From: an uncultured Eubacterium sp.
Lineage (GTDB): Bacteria > Bacillota > Clostridia > Lachnospirales > Lachnospiraceae
NCBI GenBank assembly: GCA_904420085.1
Contig: CAJFUA010000065.1
Location: 1 to 64,000, forward strand
Direction of reading: 5' to 3'
Length of the DNA: 64,000 nucleotides
The first letter of the stretch is position 1, and the number at the start of each line of letters is the position of its first letter. Shown here in pieces: positions 45,861 to 55,931 of this stretch. The translations under genes were made by a program, and so were the position numbers. The notes beneath the pieces were generated by a model. The model was not told the DNA's origin. It worked only from the letters and a program-made list of their open reading frames with translations, and searched no databases.

Positions 45861-48011
45861 TTACAGAACTCCCCTTTTAAAATGTCCTCTGGTAGAGTCT
45901 GTCGTATCTGTTATCTTTTGATTTCTAAAAAATACTTGAATATATTGATTTAAAATATCCTTTATCTGCCCGGCGCTTTCCCATGTGAAATTCAACCGGA
46001 TACTTTCTATATTTAAGTCTTTGATTTCATTTCCGTATTTTAATAAAGACAATGGTTTGCAATTATACATAATATTATAACAGTAGTCGCATACGCATTT
46101 CGTTGGAAATGTATTTTTTAATCTGTCTCTTATTTCATACAGACTGTCTGACCGGGAACAATTTCCACATGTTTTTAACCCACAGCCGGCAGAAATCATG
46201 ACCGGCATATAGCCATAGGCAATAAACTCTTCCCTTTCACACCCTCTTTTTTTCATTTCATTATCATTTAATTCGAGAGGCACCGTTGTTTCAATCCCTT
46301 TACGCAAGTAATAGTCTTTTGCTTGAGAATTGTATGCATACACATTATAATCAAAAACATATTTCTTTTCCACCTGATTTTTTTTCAAATCATAATACTG
46401 TTCTATATTTCTAATCAAAAATCCGTCAAACTTTTCCAGGATACTGCCCATTTTCTCATAAAATATTTTTTTATTTTTCGCCCGGAACATATAAGGCATG
46501 GCTAAAAACACATCCTTCTTTGAAGCGTGTATTTTATGGATTATTTCCACAATGTTTTTCTGTTTCAATGCAAACTCTTCGATATAAATTCTCGATATAA
46601 AATCATGATTGAGCAATAATTCTATTTGTTTTTCGTCGGATACCAGTGCATTTAATGATAATTCACTGCTATTATATACAGATTTTGTGTAGTTTTTTTG
46701 TACTGCCATTTCTCTTCTGTATCCGGATAAAAGATACTCTTTGATACATTCCGTCAACTGCCTTCTCAATTGATTGAAAGAACCTACCGGAACAAAAACC
46801 CCCTCCGATAATGAAATCTCTATCGTATGAATTTCAAAATCAGTATTTCCCATTTTGGACATCTGTTTTAACACCATCTCCCGGGTAATTGGTCTGTTTT
46901 CAGCACTCTGAGGCAGGTCACCATACACGGTAATATCTTTTTCCCCAATTTTTGCGGTGGCGGAAATTGGTTGATTTTTTATGACGGATACTTTGATATC
47001 CAATAAACTTTTCTTTGTTTTTTCGATATAACTTTCTTTTAGATTTTTAATAAACCCACTATTTTCCATGCGAAATTCCGGTTTTTTCAGAGAAATCATT
47101 TCTCTTCCGTTATGTTGATAATAATAGCTTTGGCTGAAACCATTTCTGTTAAACAAATCCGCAAGGAGTTTTACGTCATTTTCATCTACAAAATAACGTT
47201 CTTTATTTTCCAAATACATATCGATATATTTTCTGTAAATGCTTACGACACCTGCCACATATTCCGGTTTTTTCATACGTCCTTCTATTTTCAGGGAATA
47301 TACACCTGATTCAATAATGTCCGGCAGAATTTTCAGTGTACAGATATCTTTTGGACTGAGAACATATTTATTATTTCCCGGATTCAGTATTTTACCATTC
47401 TTTACAACATCATATTCCATTCTGCACGGCTGAGCACACTGCCCCCGATTTCCGCTTCTGCCTCCTATATAACTGCTTAAAAAGCACTGACCGGAATAAC
47501 AATAACATAATGCACCATGAATAAAGCTTTCGATCTCTACTCCCGTACTTTTATGAATTTCCCTGATTTCTTCCATGGATAATTCTCTGGGGGTAACAAT
47601 TCTTGACACACCCATTTTTTCCAGTTCCCGCACTGTCAGTTTTCCCGCTATGGTCATTTGCGTACTGGCATGAATATGTAACTTTGGAAAATTCTCCCTA
47701 ATAAACAACAGTACTCCCATATCCTGCACAATCACTGCATCAAGCCCATGTTCATAGAAAGGCAGCATATATTCAAACAGCTTCTCTTCAATCTCTTTAT
47801 CCTTAATTAAAGTATTGATTGTTAAATAAATCTTTCTGCCAAATAAGTGTGCGTAATCAATGGCTTTCAATAATTCATCCGTTGTCAAATTTTCTGCATT
47901 CGCTCTGGCACCGAAAAGAGAACCACCTGTGTATACTGCATCTGCACCTGCATTGATTGCGGCGATTACACTGTTATAATTTCCTCCGGGAGCCAATAAT
48001 TCCACTGCCAT
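45861..48011 (-). CDS. U32 family peptidase
   Basis: ELLAPGGNYNSVIAAINAGADAVYTGG; ESFIHGALCYCYSGQCFLSSYIGGRSGNRGQCAQPCR. Confidence 0.93.
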   Translation of the reverse strand: MAVELLAPGGNYNSVIAAINAGADAVYTGGSLFGARANAENLTTDELLKAIDYAHLFGRKIYLTINTLIKDKEIEEKLFEYMLPFYEHGLDAVIVQDMGVLLFIRENFPKLHIHASTQMTIAGKLTVRELEKMGVSRIVTPRELSMEEIREIHKSTGVEIESFIHGALCYCYSGQCFLSSYIGGRSGNRGQCAQPCRMEYDVVKNGKILNPGNNKYVLSPKDICTLKILPDIIESGVYSLKIEGRMKKPEYVAGVVSIYRKYIDMYLENKERYFVDENDVKLLADLFNRNGFSQSYYYQHNGREMISLKKPEFRMENSGFIKNLKESYIEKTKKSLLDIKVSVIKNQPISATAKIGEKDITVYGDLPQSAENRPITREMVLKQMSKMGNTDFEIHTIEISLSEGVFVPVGSFNQLRRQLTECIKEYLLSGYRREMAVQKNYTKSVYNSSELSLNALVSDEKQIELLLNHDFISRIYIEEFALKQKNIVEIIHKIHASKKDVFLAMPYMFRAKNKKIFYEKMGSILEKFDGFLIRNIEQYYDLKKNQVEKKYVFDYNVYAYNSQAKDYYLRKGIETTVPLELNDNEMKKRGCEREEFIAYGYMPVMISAGCGLKTCGNCSRSDSLYEIRDRLKNTFPTKCVCDYCYNIMYNCKPLSLLKYGNEIKDLNIESIRLNFTWESAGQIKDILNQYIQVFFRNQKITDTTDSTRGHFKRGVL

Positions 48012-48161
48012 AACCCCTTGCCCTACCTTTCTAAATCTCTATGTTCCTTATTGAAAAATTTGCAGGAAACCGGATCCGTAAGAATAAGTACCTTTTCGTA
48101 CCTCTGCAATTTTTACAGGATTTCCATATCATGAAAATTTCTAAAAACCCCTATGATATAA

Positions 48162-48192
48162 AAGCGACCAGACCGAAGCCTGATCGCCTTAA
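48162..48192 (-). terminator. Terminator after zapA (UUCG tetraloop)
   Basis: GGCGATCAGGCTTCGGTCTGGTCGCTTTT on the minus strand. Confidence 0.75.
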
Positions 48193-48591
48193 TTACTTTT
48201 TAAGTTCTGTCTGAAGCTTAATAATCTCTTTTTCAAGATTTTTTATTTTTTCCAGTGCTTCGTTCAACTCTTTTGTTGCTGTTTCTGCTTTTGAATCCGA
48301 AACAATCAACTCGTGTTTCAAATCATATACTTCTTTTTCTTTTAACTCTAAATCCCCTTCAAGCAAATCCGCCTGTTTTTTTGCTTTGAAATAGTCATTT
48401 GCAATATTAATTTCTAAAAGTATCCGCTGCATATCCATATTTTGCATACGATAACTTTCATTCTGTTTAAAATCTAAAATCATATTATTAATGTATGTAG
48501 CAACCTTCTGTAAATACGCTTCACTTTCAAAGCCGCCGATATTATAAATTTTTCCATCAATAATAACATCGATATAGTTTTTTGAAGACAT
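48193..48591 (-). CDS. zapA: Cell division protein ZapA
   Basis: NYIDVIIDGKIYNIGGFESEAYLQKVATYINNM and coiled-coil C-term. Confidence 0.9.
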   Translation of the reverse strand: MSSKNYIDVIIDGKIYNIGGFESEAYLQKVATYINNMILDFKQNESYRMQNMDMQRILLEINIANDYFKAKKQADLLEGDLELKEKEVYDLKHELIVSDSKAETATKELNEALEKIKNLEKEIIKLQTELKK

Positions 48592-48675
48592 AGTTTTCTC
48601 CTTGTACGTAAAATCATCAATATAATATCACAAATCTTTGAAAATTAAAAGAATAAAATATATGATTTATGAAAA

Positions 48676-49821
48676 TTATTTTACTTTCACTTTCTTCGCC
48701 TTAGACCAAACTGTGTAGCCTTTCTTTGTTTTTACTCTCACTCTTACATAGATGGTCTTCTTTGATTTGATTTTCTTACCTTTTAATACTTTTGTAGGTT
48801 TCTTTGACTTAACTGTTTTCTTTCCTTTAAAAGATTTGTTTGTAGCATACTGGAATTCGTAAGATTTTGCACCTTTTACTCTCTTTGTAGAAACAGTAAT
48901 TTTCTTCTTTCCTGCTTTTACTTTTTTCAACTTTGATGTAGTAACTTTATCACCTGCAACAACTTTGAAGTCTTTTACTTCAATATTACCCTGCATGTTG
49001 TTCTCATCCGGGAAGCTGTATAAGAAAGCACCCATGGCAATCATAATTCCTGCGGTTTTCTGCTTGTAAGCAATGTTATCACCAGGCACTGTAAATTTTA
49101 CGGTAACATTTACATAATCGTCATTTCTGCTGTCAAGAGCGATTACCGTATATTTTGTCTTTGATGCGTCTGTCTTTGTAGTACTTACAACGCTCTTTCC
49201 TTTATATGTAGCTGTTACTTTTGTTCCCTTGATTCCCGGATCACCATCTTTTGTGTTGTTTCTGTAAGCTTTTACATGAACATGCTTAATGTAGTTGTAT
49301 CTTCCGGTTCCTTCGTTATATCCGGTACCGTCTGCACGCTCTTTGGATTCGGTAATTTCGTTTTTCAGTGTACTCTTCATCTTAAATGTTGCTGTATATG
49401 TACGGCCTTTTTCAATCTTTAAAATTTTCTTTGCCGTAACACCCCATGGATTGTTTCCTACACACTCCCATATTGGATCTCCATTCTTGTCCTTTGCGGA
49501 TGTAGGAGCCCAGTTTGCACTCCAGCCGGTACTTGTAATGTTCATTAAGAAACCACTGGATGTCTGTGATGCAATCTTTGCATTTTCACCATAACTCTTT
49601 TTTGTGTCAGCAGTATTCATATATTTCTGACCGTCTTTCTTTAAAGCGTCTTCCCACTCACCGCCGTCTTCTCTTGTGTGAACGGAAAAGCCCTGCCATT
49701 TGACACCATTAGAGATATCTGTACCCTTTTTTACTGCGGCAGGTACTACGCCTGTCAAGCCAACTGTCATTGTCAATGCCACAACGGCAGCCGTTATTTT
49801 TTTGAATAAATTCTTTCTCAT
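48676..49821 (-). CDS. Secreted Lys-rich protein: carbohydrate-binding-like N-domain plus Fn3-like C-domain
   Basis: Signal peptide MRKNLFKKITAAVVALTMTVGLTGVVPAA; jelly-roll-like central region; C-term KRVKGAKSYEFQYATNKSFKGKKTVK..IYVRVRVKTKKGYTVWS. Confidence 0.65.
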   Translation of the reverse strand: MRKNLFKKITAAVVALTMTVGLTGVVPAAVKKGTDISNGVKWQGFSVHTREDGGEWEDALKKDGQKYMNTADTKKSYGENAKIASQTSSGFLMNITSTGWSANWAPTSAKDKNGDPIWECVGNNPWGVTAKKILKIEKGRTYTATFKMKSTLKNEITESKERADGTGYNEGTGRYNYIKHVHVKAYRNNTKDGDPGIKGTKVTATYKGKSVVSTTKTDASKTKYTVIALDSRNDDYVNVTVKFTVPGDNIAYKQKTAGIMIAMGAFLYSFPDENNMQGNIEVKDFKVVAGDKVTTSKLKKVKAGKKKITVSTKRVKGAKSYEFQYATNKSFKGKKTVKSKKPTKVLKGKKIKSKKTIYVRVRVKTKKGYTVWSKAKKVKVK

Positions 49822-49868
49822 TTTATTCTCTCCTCCTATATAATTTTCATAATTATAGAATACCATTT

Positions 49869-50867
49869 TTATCTCTTGTTTTCAATACCAATATGCGTAT
49901 AAGCAAGGTCTGTTACAATTCTTCCTCTTGGTGTTCTCTGTATCAGTCCATTCTGAATCAGATAGGGTTCGTATACATCTTCCAAGGTCCCCGAATCTTC
50001 TCCCAGAGCCGCCGCCAATGTATCCAGTCCCACCGGTCCGCCTGCAAATTTATAAATAATGGTTTCCAGTATGCTCCGATCTCCTTTATCCAATCCTAAT
50101 TTATCCACTTCCAGCATATCCAAAGCCTTATTTGCCACATCATATGTAATCACACCGTCATATTTTACCTGAGCAAAATCTCTTACTCTTTTTAACAGTC
50201 TGTTTGCCAGTCTCGGTGTTCCTCTGGAACGTCTGGCCATTTCTACCGCTCCGTTTTCTTCAATTTCTACCCCTAAAAGGGAGGCAGAACGGGTAATAAT
50301 CTGCTTCAGTTCCTCTACGGAATAAAATTCCAGTTTGTTAATGACGCCAAACCTGTCCCTTAAAGGAGCTGTCAGAAGACCTGCCCTTGTTGTTGCACCC
50401 ACCAGTGTGAATTTCGGCAAATCCAGTCTGATGGAGCGGGCGCCCTGCCCCTTTCCAATCATAATATCAATGGAATAATCTTCCATAGCCGGATAGAGCA
50501 CCTCCTCCACCTGCCGGTTTAGGCGGTGTATCTCATCAATAAATAAAATGTCATTTTCTGAGAGATTGTTCAATATTGCTGCCATGTCTCCCGGTTTCTC
50601 GATTGCCGGTCCTGAAGTCACTTTAATATTTACGCCCATTTCGTTGGCAATAATTGTCGCCAACGTGGTTTTTCCCAGCCCCGGAGGTCCGTAAAACAGT
50701 ACATGATCCAGTGGCTCCTTTCTGGATTTTGCCGCTTCTATAAAGATTTTTAAGTTTGATTTTGCTTTCTCCTGTCCCACATACTGTTCCAAAGTATCCG
50801 GTCGCAATCCTTTTTCGATGGCTGCATCTTCTGTTGCCATTTCCGTTTGTATAATTCTCTTTGACAT
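49869..50867 (-). CDS. ruvB: Holliday junction branch migration helicase RuvB
   Basis: [39 protein letters not shown]. Confidence 0.98.
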   Translation of the reverse strand: MSKRIIQTEMATEDAAIEKGLRPDTLEQYVGQEKAKSNLKIFIEAAKSRKEPLDHVLFYGPPGLGKTTLATIIANEMGVNIKVTSGPAIEKPGDMAAILNNLSENDILFIDEIHRLNRQVEEVLYPAMEDYSIDIMIGKGQGARSIRLDLPKFTLVGATTRAGLLTAPLRDRFGVINKLEFYSVEELKQIITRSASLLGVEIEENGAVEMARRSRGTPRLANRLLKRVRDFAQVKYDGVITYDVANKALDMLEVDKLGLDKGDRSILETIIYKFAGGPVGLDTLAAALGEDSGTLEDVYEPYLIQNGLIQRTPRGRIVTDLAYTHIGIENKR

Positions 50868-50894
50868 ATATTATTTCCTCTGCACAATATATTT

Positions 50895-51485
50895 TTACAT
50901 CATATGTTTCAGCGCCAGTTTTAACGCTTCTTCCACATCCGTCTGTTCCGTAATATTGATTTTTCTTACTGCTTGAAGCGCATCTGTTCTGGAATATCCT
51001 AGTGCCGCCAACGCTTCCACCACATCTGACTGTACTGTTGGATTGATGTCTGTCCTATCCGGTTCTGACATACCAATCATCTGATTAATATCAATCTTAT
51101 CTTTTAATTCGATTATAATTCTCTGAGCAGTTTTTGCACCGATGCCCTGTGCCTTGGAAATTGCCTTGGCATCTCCGGATAAAATTGCCATTTGTAAAGA
51201 ATCGCCGGGACATGCGGAAATAATCGCCAGTCCTCCCTTTGGTCCCACGCCGCTGACGCTGATAAGTTTCTTAAACAGTTCCAATTCGTCTTTCGAAAGA
51301 AAACCAAACAGCTGCATGGCATCCTCCCGCACACTGAGATATGTATATATTTTTAATTTTTCTCCAATGCCAATCATCTCTAAAGATGTCTGAGGCATCA
51401 GAATATTATAACCGATTTGCTGATTTTCTATAATCACTCTGTCACTTTCCACAGAATCCACTACACCTATGATATATGAAATCAT
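50895..51485 (-). CDS. ruvA: Holliday junction branch migration protein RuvA
   Basis: MISYIIGVVDSVES; LISVSGVGPKGGLAIIS. Confidence 0.96.
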   Translation of the reverse strand: MISYIIGVVDSVESDRVIIENQQIGYNILMPQTSLEMIGIGEKLKIYTYLSVREDAMQLFGFLSKDELELFKKLISVSGVGPKGGLAIISACPGDSLQMAILSGDAKAISKAQGIGAKTAQRIIIELKDKIDINQMIGMSEPDRTDINPTVQSDVVEALAALGYSRTDALQAVRKINITEQTDVEEALKLALKHMM

Positions 51486-51490
51486 TACAA

Positions 51491-51991
51491 TTACTCCTTG
51501 CACATTTTTATAATATATTTACCCGCTCTTTTTTTGATTAAGAAAGATAACACTCCAATGACTGTTCCTGTAATCATTCCTGAAATAATCAGTACAGGAA
51601 TATAAGAATACACACTGTAAGTTTCCACCACAAAAGAGGCAACAACAATCTGACCCACATTATGAAACACTCCGCCCAGTATTCCCACCGTCACCATGGA
51701 AAGACCTTGTTTTTTTGCAATGACCATCACGATAAAACTGACAAAAGCACCTGCCAGACTGTAAATGATACTGAATATATTTGCAAACATGAAACCGGAC
51801 AAAAGAATTCGTATCAGATTGATACAAAATGCTTCCCGGATGCCAAACAGATAAAGGGAAAGCATAATGACCAAATTTGCCAGCCCCAGCTTCACTCCGG
51901 GAATGCCTACAATCGGAATAAATGTTTCGATATAACTTAATACAATACCAAAAGATGTGAATAATGCCGTGAGGGCAATTTTTTTACTCAT
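51491..51991 (-). CDS. Gx transporter family membrane protein
   Basis: ALFTSFGIVLSYIETFIPIVGIPGVKLGLANLVIMLSLYLFG. Confidence 0.88.
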   Translation of the reverse strand: MSKKIALTALFTSFGIVLSYIETFIPIVGIPGVKLGLANLVIMLSLYLFGIREAFCINLIRILLSGFMFANIFSIIYSLAGAFVSFIVMVIAKKQGLSMVTVGILGGVFHNVGQIVVASFVVETYSVYSYIPVLIISGMITGTVIGVLSFLIKKRAGKYIIKMCKE

Positions 51992-52343
51992 GAATACGCT
52001 CTCCTCCGGATGATATTTTCACCACAATTTTATGAGGAAGGCATATAATCGTCTCACCACTTTTTGAAATTTTCCCCTGTTTCACACACAATTTGTCCGG
52101 ACAGTCTGCCTCCTCCATGGAAACACTCCTATCTTTTATGATAATCTGATTGAAATTTTCTCCCTCTTTTATCTGATATGTTCCATTTTTGTTTAAATCA
52201 TAAGTTTCTATCAGCGTGTCTTCACGATATACTTCCACGCTTTCTGCCGTATTATTTCTGTTTAAGCACAAACCTAAATAGAATCCTGACGCTGCAATCA
52301 ACAATACCAGTATGACAACAACATCTTTTTTATATTTTTTCAT
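51984..52343 (-). CDS. NusG domain II-containing protein
   Basis: TM N-term; SMEEADCPDKLCVKQGKISKSGETIICLPHKIVVKI. Confidence 0.88.
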   Translation of the reverse strand: MKKYKKDVVVILVLLIAASGFYLGLCLNRNNTAESVEVYREDTLIETYDLNKNGTYQIKEGENFNQIIIKDRSVSMEEADCPDKLCVKQGKISKSGETIICLPHKIVVKISSGGERIHE

Positions 52344-52424
52344 ATGAATCACTCATTCCTTTCTTCTGTTCAGGCACAAATAGCAATGAAAAATTTTATT
52401 TTCACACCAATTCCTCAAAAATCA

Positions 52425-52436
52425 GAACGAATGTTT
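52425..52436. promoter_or_regulatory. Probable LexA box GAACGAATGTTT upstream of the NusGII-Gx-ruvA-ruvB operon
   Basis: Core GAAC-N4-GTTT matches GAACNNNNGTTY; lies immediately downstream of a 17-bp-spaced promoter. Confidence 0.6.
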
Positions 52437-52445
52437 ATCTTACCT

Positions 52446-52474
52446 ATCATAACATACATTTTTTTATCTTACAA
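52446..52474 (-). promoter_or_regulatory. Promoter TTGTAA -17 bp- TATGAT for the NusGII-Gx-ruvAB operon
   Basis: Complement of 52469-52474 and 52446-52451. Confidence 0.6.
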
Positions 52475-52598
52475 ATCTTTTTACATGTCTTTCATGTAAT
52501 GACTGAATTAAATATTTCATCAAATACTTTTGTATGGTATATTATTATCTGATTGAAAAAGAAAGGAGAAATCTCTTTGGGATTTTGAAAACAGTAAA

Positions 52599-53633
52599 AT
52601 GAAAGAAAAACGAATTTCATTTTTATTCATTATTTTTACAATAACTGTACTGCTCACAGCATGTGATGCAGCCTCAGACAATACTTCTAATGCTCCCAGA
52701 ACTTATACCCATTTTTGTTTTGATACGGTATTCCAGCTGACTTTCTACTCGTCATATCAGGAAGGAGAACAGAATATTGCTGACACCGCCTTTCAAATGT
52801 GTGATAAGTACGATCAATTGTTTAATAAATACAATAAAGAAAGCGAACTGTACCGGATAAATTCTCATCCCTTAACCGGTGCGAAGGTTTCCGAAGAAAC
52901 ATTTGAACTCATTTCGGACAGCAGATATTATGCCGGACTAACGGACGGTGCTTTTGATATTACCATTTCACCCGTTACCGACTTGTGGGATATAAACAAA
53001 AATCCCCATGTACCAAAGAAATCGAAAATCAATAAAGCATTAAAATATGTAAATTACCAGGATATCATTCTGAAAAATAACCGTGTGAAACTGTCATATC
53101 CAACCCAGTCCATAGATTTAGGCGGAATTGCCAAAGGATATGTGGCGGATCAACTGAAAGATTTTCTTGAAAGTAAACAGATATCTTCCGCCATCATCAA
53201 TCTGGGGGGCAATATTTTAACCATTGGTAACAATCAGGGAGAGGACTTTAAAATCGGTATCAAAAAGCCTTTCGCCCAGAAAGATGACGAATACTCCGCT
53301 ACTATTCATATACGGGACAAGTCCGTAGTCACATCCGGTATTTATGAGCGGTATTTTGAAGAAAACAATAAAATATATCATCACATACTGGATCCTGAAA
53401 CAGGTTATCCGGTAGAGAACAATTTATATTCCGTGACAATTATTTCTGACCGTTCCGAAGAAGGCGATGCGCTAAGCACCGCCACCTTCGTCATGGGGCT
53501 TGAAAAAGGACTTTCTTTTGTCAATCAGTCCGAGGGAATCGAAGCGGTCTTCATAACAAAAGATTACAAACTCCATTTGTCTGACGGTTTGACCATCAAT
53601 GATAAACAGGAAATCCACATTACCAATGAGTAA
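52599..53633 (+). CDS. apbE: FAD:protein FMN transferase ApbE (lipoprotein)
   Basis: Lipobox LLTAC; DLGGIAKGYVAD; NLGGNI. Confidence 0.95.
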   Translation: MKEKRISFLFIIFTITVLLTACDAASDNTSNAPRTYTHFCFDTVFQLTFYSSYQEGEQNIADTAFQMCDKYDQLFNKYNKESELYRINSHPLTGAKVSEETFELISDSRYYAGLTDGAFDITISPVTDLWDINKNPHVPKKSKINKALKYVNYQDIILKNNRVKLSYPTQSIDLGGIAKGYVADQLKDFLESKQISSAIINLGGNILTIGNNQGEDFKIGIKKPFAQKDDEYSATIHIRDKSVVTSGIYERYFEENNKIYHHILDPETGYPVENNLYSVTIISDRSEEGDALSTATFVMGLEKGLSFVNQSEGIEAVFITKDYKLHLSDGLTINDKQEIHITNE

Positions 53634-53642
53634 ATTCGTCGG

Positions 53643-55052
53643 TTATTTATTTTTGATGGATACCCGGAAAAATCTCTGCATAAATTTCTTAAAGTCAAAA
53701 GGATACAGCGGATATATATAACTTGTCCTTGCAATGGTCCGATTGCATACAATGGCAGCAATGGCAACAAAAATTCCCACAATAAATCCGGTAAAATGAA
53801 ATAGCTCCGTCAGCACCAGCAATATTAAACGTAAAAATTTAATGGAATATGCCAGTTCGTAGTTCTCATGGGTAAAATTCGCAATGGCAACCACTGCCAT
53901 ATATAGCATGGTCTGCTCGTTAAACCAGCCTGTATTTACTGCAAATTCTCCTATAACAATGGCGGCAATCAAACTGAGCGGTGTATTCAGCGTACTTGGT
54001 GTATTAATTGCCGCCAGTTTTAAACCATCTATGGCAAGTTCCAAAATCAGAAGCTGCCAGAATATGGGAACATTCTGTGGTTCTATGATTCTGGTAAAAG
54101 ACAGCCAGTCCGGTATCATTCCCGGATTATTTGCATATAGCAAAAATAACGGTGTCAAAAGAAGAGAAAGAACCGTAATAGATGCTCTGGCCAGCCTTAA
54201 ATAAGTACCGGTAATGGGTGGAAAATAATAGTCATCCGCTTCTTCTATCACATCAAATATGGTGGTCGGAAGCAACATGGCAGCCGGTGAATTGTCTACC
54301 AGAATACAAATCTGCCCTTCCAAAATTTCAGCAGCCACCGTGTCCGGACGCTCCGTATAGCGAAACTTTGGAAAAGGATTGAACCAATGCCCCTTGTGAA
54401 TACATTCCGATAAACTTTCCTGATTCATCGGCAAAGCATCCACATCAATTTTTTGAATCTGCTCTTTAATATAGTTTAGAAGTTTCTTATCGGCTCTCCC
54501 ATTAATATAGCAGATGGCGATATCCGTTCTGGAACTTTTTCCTGCCCGGACAATTTCACACATATATTCCGGATTTCTGATTCTTCGACGGATTAATGCA
54601 GTATTCATCAATAACGTTTCCACGAAACCATCTCTGGAACCGCGAAGAACCTTATATTTTTCCGGTTCCTGAACATTTCTTGCCGGATAGTTCCTCACAT
54701 CAATCAGCATGGCTTTTTCATATCCGTCTATCATCAGACATACCACACCGGACAGAATAAATGTTAAAACATTATACTTATCCTCAAACAAGTCCACCTG
54801 TATATAAGGGATTTTATTCTCAGAAAAATCTTCTACTTTTTGAGGAAGTTCCTCTTCCGTCATATTACAGAAAAACTCCTCCACTTTCTGTATCATATCA
54901 TTATCGCAAAATCCATTGATAAAATACATCACACCGTCACGGTTTCCGATTTTAAAGTTTCTTTTTAAAATATCAAAACTTTCATGAATATGAAGAATTT
55001 CATCCAGTTTTTTTTCATTTTCTTTCAAATTTTTTGTTATAAAATTTTCCAT
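53643..55052 (-). CDS. GerA-family spore germination protein, SpoVAF-like
   Basis: GerA core (NGRADKKLLNYIKEQIQKIDVDALPM; RYTERPDTVAAEILEGQICILVDNSP); TM C-term; no GerB/GerC genes adjacent. Confidence 0.88.
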   Translation of the reverse strand: MENFITKNLKENEKKLDEILHIHESFDILKRNFKIGNRDGVMYFINGFCDNDMIQKVEEFFCNMTEEELPQKVEDFSENKIPYIQVDLFEDKYNVLTFILSGVVCLMIDGYEKAMLIDVRNYPARNVQEPEKYKVLRGSRDGFVETLLMNTALIRRRIRNPEYMCEIVRAGKSSRTDIAICYINGRADKKLLNYIKEQIQKIDVDALPMNQESLSECIHKGHWFNPFPKFRYTERPDTVAAEILEGQICILVDNSPAAMLLPTTIFDVIEEADDYYFPPITGTYLRLARASITVLSLLLTPLFLLYANNPGMIPDWLSFTRIIEPQNVPIFWQLLILELAIDGLKLAAINTPSTLNTPLSLIAAIVIGEFAVNTGWFNEQTMLYMAVVAIANFTHENYELAYSIKFLRLILLVLTELFHFTGFIVGIFVAIAAIVCNRTIARTSYIYPLYPFDFKKFMQRFFRVSIKNK

Positions 55053-55057
55053 AAAAA

Positions 55058-55088
55058 TACCTCACACTACTTTATAGTGTGAGGCAAT
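55058..55088. terminator. Terminator at end of rnf operon
   Basis: CCTCACACTACTTTATAGTGTGAGG. Confidence 0.75.
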
Positions 55089-55101
55089 CTTTCTAAAATA
55101 T

Positions 55102-55920
55102 TCATTTGATTTCTTCAATTACTTTCTTCGGACATTTCAAAACGCAGGTTCCACAGTTCTGACATTTATCCTGCATAATGGTTGCCAGATTAAATCCAAA
55201 ATCAATGGCATCATGAGGACAGTTCTTTGCGCACAATCCGCATCCGATACAACCGGCGCTGCATGCCTGCATCACATCTTTTCCTTTATCTTTGGAACTG
55301 CATTTCACCATATATTGGGTATCATACGGAATAATGGAAATCAACCCTTTCGGACACGCTTCCACACATTTTCCACATGCTTTACACTTGTCTCTGTCTA
55401 CCACTGCTTTTCCATTTTCAATATGAATGGCATCAAACTCACAGGCTGAGACACAGGACCCCAGTCCTAAACAGCCATAACTGCAGGCTTTCGCTCCACC
55501 GCCCGGAATATTTGCCGCATCCTCACAGGACATATTGCCGTGATAAACATATTTATTCTTTGCCTTGTCACAGTCACCGGAACATGCCACATAAGCAACT
55601 TTTTTTACGATTTTTGCCTCTATGCCCACAATCTTTGCAATCTGTTCTGCCACCTCAGCACCACCTACCGGGCATGATCCCGGGTCACTTTCTCCTTTTG
55701 CAATGGCAGCAGCCAGTCCGTCACACCCCGGAAATCCGCAGCCTCCACAGTTATTTCCCGGAAGTACTTCCCGAATAGCGGCTTCCTTTTCATCAACGTC
55801 TACTGCCAGAAACTTTCCGGCAATTCCTAAAGCTATTCCTATAATTAATCCGACGCCACCGACAATTAATACCGCCCACAAAACGGCTTCCATAGTGGCG
55901 CTCATTGCTATCATTCCCAT
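55102..55920 (-). CDS. rnfB: Rnf complex subunit RnfB
   Basis: NNCGGCGFPGCDGLAAAI and multiple [4Fe-4S] CxxCxxCxxxC motifs. Confidence 0.96.
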   Translation of the reverse strand: MGMIAMSATMEAVLWAVLIVGGVGLIIGIALGIAGKFLAVDVDEKEAAIREVLPGNNCGGCGFPGCDGLAAAIAKGESDPGSCPVGGAEVAEQIAKIVGIEAKIVKKVAYVACSGDCDKAKNKYVYHGNMSCEDAANIPGGGAKACSYGCLGLGSCVSACEFDAIHIENGKAVVDRDKCKACGKCVEACPKGLISIIPYDTQYMVKCSSKDKGKDVMQACSAGCIGCGLCAKNCPHDAIDFGFNLATIMQDKCQNCGTCVLKCPKKVIEEIK

Positions 55921-55931
55921 GTCTTACCTCC

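Noticed and set aside
52560-52600. Leader peptide or alternative start upstream of apbE
   Set aside because: The AAAGGAG lies about 30 nt from the ATG and an in-frame extension is open, but there is no start codon in frame; the lipoprotein signal supports the annotated ATG.
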